DNA of 7,053 nucleotides from a bacterium (GTDB taxonomy: Bacteria > Ratteibacteria > UBA8468). The stretch spans positions 1 through 7,053 of the forward strand of contig DAOVNU010000037.1 of NCBI GenBank assembly GCA_030630065.1, read 5' to 3'. The notes beneath the pieces are model-generated. The model was given only the letters and a program-made list of their open reading frames with translations. It ran no database searches and was not told where the DNA came from. Positions 5,217-7,053 of the stretch are shown here, one piece after another; the stretch's first letter is position 1, and every line of letters starts with the position of its first letter. A program made the position numbers and the translations under genes.

Positions 5217-5253
5217 TTTTCACCCCTTATTTCATCTTTTTTCTTTATCTTTT

Positions 5254-6024
5254 TCACCACCCACCTCCGGCGCCTCCACCACCACAGGAGCCACCGCCAA
5301 AGCCACCAAAGCCACCGCCAAAGCCGCCGCTACCTCCACTACTCCAATAACCTCCCCGGGAACCCAAACCAAAGAAGAGTAGTCCCAGAGGACCAAAGAA
5401 AATCAGAATAAAAACAAAGAATAAAATGCTGATAATACCGCTAAAAATCCGTTTCCCCAAAGAGGGTTTTACTGTCTGAAGAGGGTAGTTACGTTTCGCT
5501 AAAGAACTTAAAGAGGAAAGTTTGACTTCATTCTCGTCTGCAATTTTTTTAGCGAAGATGGTAGTTGCCGCTAAAAGTCCTTTTCCGTATGCTCCTTTAC
5601 GAAATGCCGGTACCAGTTGCTTTGAATAGACATAATGAGCAAAAGCATCGGGAATAATTCCCTCCAGCCCATATCCTACCTCAATCCAGACCTTTCTGTC
5701 TTTTTTTGCTACAACAATCAGGAGGCCATTATCCTTTCCTTTCTGTCCCACTCCCCAACGGCTAAAAAGATTGACCGCATACATATCTATACTTTCCGGA
5801 TGTGTTGATTCTATAGTGGCAATGGCAATCTGGGCGGTTGTCTTTGTTTCTAACTCCCTACAAACCGCAGAAATGGCTTCTTTTCCGGAGGCAGAAAGAA
5901 TGTGAGCATAATCGTTGACATAGCCAGTCGGTTTGGGATAGGTGGGTGTCTGAGCCCAAGAGGGAAATATTATAGATAGAAGCAGAGTAGTAACAAAGAC
6001 AATACTCTTTATGGATTTGCTCAT
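5254..6024 (-). CDS. Secreted TPM-domain protein (YgcG-like) with glycine-rich tail
   Basis: 256 residues. A signal peptide (1-24, hydrophobic core then PSWA before Q) is followed by a TPM (TLP18.3/Psb32/MOLO-1) domain at about 33-165, with VNDYAHILS, the NLFSRWGVGQKGKDNGLLIVV stretch (85-105) and EVGYGLEGIIPD (115-126). A second hydrophobic segment (about 195-220) is followed by a tail of glycine, serine and phenylalanine with one cysteine (224-256), as in YgcG proteins. The TPM domain would face outside the cytoplasmic membrane. Function in this family is unknown; some TPM domains have been reported to have phosphatase activity, and association with LemA is recurrent. The ATG overlaps the TGA of the upstream nucleotidyltransferase-like gene (ATGA), suggesting coupled translation, and there is no strong ribosome site of its own. 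lemA follows after 37 bases. Confidence 0.92.
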   Translation of the reverse strand: MSKSIKSIVFVTTLLLSIIFPSWAQTPTYPKPTGYVNDYAHILSASGKEAISAVCRELETKTTAQIAIATIESTHPESIDMYAVNLFSRWGVGQKGKDNGLLIVVAKKDRKVWIEVGYGLEGIIPDAFAHYVYSKQLVPAFRKGAYGKGLLAATTIFAKKIADENEVKLSSLSSLAKRNYPLQTVKPSLGKRIFSGIISILFFVFILIFFGPLGLLFFGLGSRGGYWSSGGSGGFGGGFGGFGGGSCGGGGAGGGW

Positions 6025-6776
6025 AAAGGATTTATCCGGTCCACACTCTTGGTTAATTTGAAAAGTTCATCGATATATCTGCCGAAAACAACCTCGGCAT
6101 CTTCCTTACCAATCTTATTGTTGTCCCTTTTATCGTGCCAGATTGCCAGGAAGGTTGCGGAGCCAATACCAAATTCCTCGCCAATTCCGGTTAAAACCCT
6201 TTCCTTTTCATAGAGAACGGTTTTTCCTTTAAGGTAAAGGATGTTCCTGAAGACAGGGATAAGGGATGTGAGGGAATCCTTAAGCAGACGGTCAAGTCCT
6301 CTTCTCTGTAAACCCACTTCAAGATAGGTCTGCCGCAGACGAATTAATTTACTCCGTAGTTGCTCCTCGCATTCTAACCTGAGATGTTCCCTGTTGATTT
6401 CAAGATTCACAAAAGGGTCTTCTCCATAGAGCAGGAGATGATTTCCTGCCATCTCAAGAAACTCTATAGGAAAGACATCGGAGGAGTTTTCCATATACTC
6501 TTTGGTAAAGAAAAGCGGAGCAACAATTTTTTTTCTCATTCCTTTAGCCACCAGTTTCAAACTTTTCTTCAAAACCGCTAAATCTACCTTTTGGAATTCT
6601 AAAAAAAGGTTGATGTCAGAACTTCCCTGAATAAAATCTTTACCGGTAGCACTGCCAAAGAGGACGATGGCCAGAAGGTTATCCTCATAAATCTTGAGCA
6701 ATTCTTCTAAATAAGGCAAAAGAACCTTTTTTACTACTTCCGGTAATTTTTCAGTGTTTACTAGGTTTTTAGCCAT
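6021..6776 (-). CDS. Nucleotidyltransferase-like protein with SDIN variant motif
   Basis: 251 residues. The first half has the nucleotidyltransferase (pol-beta/MNT-like) pattern: IVLFGSATGKDFIQGSSDINLFLEF (37-61), with the GS turn at 41-42 and the acidic site D54. The usual second aspartate of the D-x-D pair is asparagine (N56). A later acid, E105 in PIEFLEM, could take the third position. Residues 125-250 are helical and charged with no recognised motif; a four-helix HEPN-like partner domain fused to the enzyme is conceivable but not shown. Substrate and activity are unknown. The SDIN variant recurs in this family as I recall it, so the gene is probably intact rather than decayed. No Shine-Dalgarno sequence is visible before ATG; the leader between repeat element B and the start is short and A/T-rich. 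It is the first gene of the cassette with the TPM and LemA genes. Confidence 0.75.
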   Translation of the reverse strand: MAKNLVNTEKLPEVVKKVLLPYLEELLKIYEDNLLAIVLFGSATGKDFIQGSSDINLFLEFQKVDLAVLKKSLKLVAKGMRKKIVAPLFFTKEYMENSSDVFPIEFLEMAGNHLLLYGEDPFVNLEINREHLRLECEEQLRSKLIRLRQTYLEVGLQRRGLDRLLKDSLTSLIPVFRNILYLKGKTVLYEKERVLTGIGEEFGIGSATFLAIWHDKRDNNKIGKEDAEVVFGRYIDELFKLTKSVDRINPL

Positions 6777-6792
6777 TTTATTTTTCTATATT

Positions 6793-6936
6793 AAGGCAAG
6801 GGTAGTTTCTGTAGCGTGCCTTGTGAATCTGTTCAGCGGGCACGGTGTCCCGTAGGGACGAGCGAGCAGATTCCCAGAGTGCAGTCAGCCTCGCTGGGGC
6901 TGACAAACGTGCCGCCGAAGAAACTACCCGAACCTT
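6793..6936 (+). repeat. Structured ~145-bp repeat element, copy B
   Basis: Second copy, inverted relative to 2777-2923. The outer stem is a perfect 11-bp inverted repeat (GGGTAGTTTCT at 6800-6810; 6919-6929), extended by AAGG/CCTT (6793-6796, 6933-6936) across a 3x3 internal loop. Inside are arm 6825-6831/6867-6873, hairpin 6847-6851/6855-6859 with loop GTA, and hairpin 6884-6890/6898-6904 with loop TCGCTGG. AGCGAG (6861-6866) can pair with CTCGCT (6890-6895), crossing the long arm. A central GGCACG (6839-6844) is complementary to both CGTGCC 6815-6820 and 6908-6913. It lies two bases after the stop of the unidentified edge gene and 17 bases before the nucleotidyltransferase start, the same gene-relative placement and orientation as copy A. 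Confidence 0.82.
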
Positions 6937-6937
6937 C

Positions 6938-7053
6938 TTATTTTTTTGGTTCAAAAACACGCCCCAAATTCATAGAAGCGCACTTTGGGCATTTCGGCAT
7001 CATCATTTCAGGAGAAACCATTTCTCCTAACTTTGGCGGATGAATCGTAAAAA
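6938..7053 (-). CDS. C-terminal end of an unidentified protein with a CPKC motif (5' part outside the window)
   Basis: The minus-strand frame is open from the window edge for 37 full codons to TAA at 6938-6940. It reads FTIHPPKLGEM, then VSPEMMMPKCPKC, and ends LGRVFEPKK. The CPKC pair looks like half of a zinc ribbon or knuckle, with any other ligands lying upstream outside the window. No family is recognised and no function is offered. Repeat element B begins two bases after the stop, and the nucleotidyltransferase gene follows on the same strand, so they may be co-transcribed. Coding status is inferred from the open frame and the protein-like motif; the fragment is too short to be certain. 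Confidence 0.55.
   Translation of the reverse strand, partial: FTIHPPKLGEMVSPEMMMPKCPKCASMNLGRVFEPKK

Noticed and set aside
5260..5345. Short tandem-like repeats of a CCACCGCCAAAG type
   Set aside because: They are the coding sequence of the glycine-rich tail of the TPM protein, not a DNA repeat or CRISPR array.
6793..6936. tRNA or known self-cleaving ribozyme (hammerhead, HDV-like) in the repeat element
   Set aside because: No cloverleaf, hammerhead core or convincing HDV-like nesting could be fitted by eye. The double-pseudoknot possibility is reported as a finding instead.
6778..7043. Small open frames on both strands across repeat element B and the edge gene
   Set aside because: They run through the stem sequences of the repeat and are explained by its composition. 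The frame ending at 6938 is preferred because it is open from the window edge and has a CPKC motif.

Overview
The window looks like a chromosomal segment of an AT-rich, probably anaerobic bacterium. Bacterial traits are the sigma-70-type promoters, good Shine-Dalgarno sites upstream of several genes, a ClpX-like ATPase and an intrinsic-terminator-like hairpin. Anaerobic hints are a Thi4 thiazole synthase with histidine in place of the sacrificial cysteine (sulfide-dependent type), an Fe-S quinolinate synthase and a three-cysteine LarE. The gene mix (TrpB2, Thi4, short NadA, a tiny lysine-rich protein, and a nucleotidyltransferase/TPM/LemA cassette) suggests an uncultivated candidate phylum, perhaps Omnitrophota-like. 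That placement is a guess from gene style, not a demonstrated one.

Layout. At 1-315 (+) is the C-terminal end of a TrpB2-type tryptophan synthase beta chain, followed by a bidirectional terminator-like hairpin (369-402). Reading leftward toward that hairpin are a 42-residue, almost pure Lys/Val/Ala protein (427-555, -) with its own promoter, and a ClpX-like AAA+ unfoldase without the zinc-binding domain (617-1894, -). A compact divergent promoter region (1895-2004) separates clpX from a rightward group: thi4 (2005-2787), nadA (2940-3842) and larE (3802-4617). A leftward cassette converges on larE with only 17 bp between stops. In transcription order it is a nucleotidyltransferase-like gene (6021-6776), a secreted TPM-domain (YgcG-like) protein (5254-6024) and lemA (4635-5216). 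The right edge holds the last 37 codons of an unidentified minus-strand gene with a CPKC motif.

How the genes may work together. Thi4 makes the thiamine thiazole from NAD, glycine and sulfide. NadA makes quinolinate, the precursor of NAD and of nicotinate adenine dinucleotide. LarE sulfurates a nicotinate-adenine-dinucleotide-derived intermediate of the nickel-pincer cofactor. The three genes therefore share nicotinate/NAD-derived substrates and sulfur insertion. The TPM and LemA proteins are a familiar membrane-associated pair of uncertain role.

Most striking non-coding signal. Two copies of a roughly 145-bp, GC-richer element (2777-2923 and 6793-6936) lie in opposite absolute orientation but the same orientation relative to their neighbouring genes. 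Each sits just after an upstream stop codon and just before a downstream start that lacks a good Shine-Dalgarno site. The copies share long identical blocks, an outer inverted repeat, two hairpins with compensatory changes, and a conserved 6-bp pseudoknot pairing. They look like a structured, dispersed repeat or RNA element that I cannot assign to a known family.
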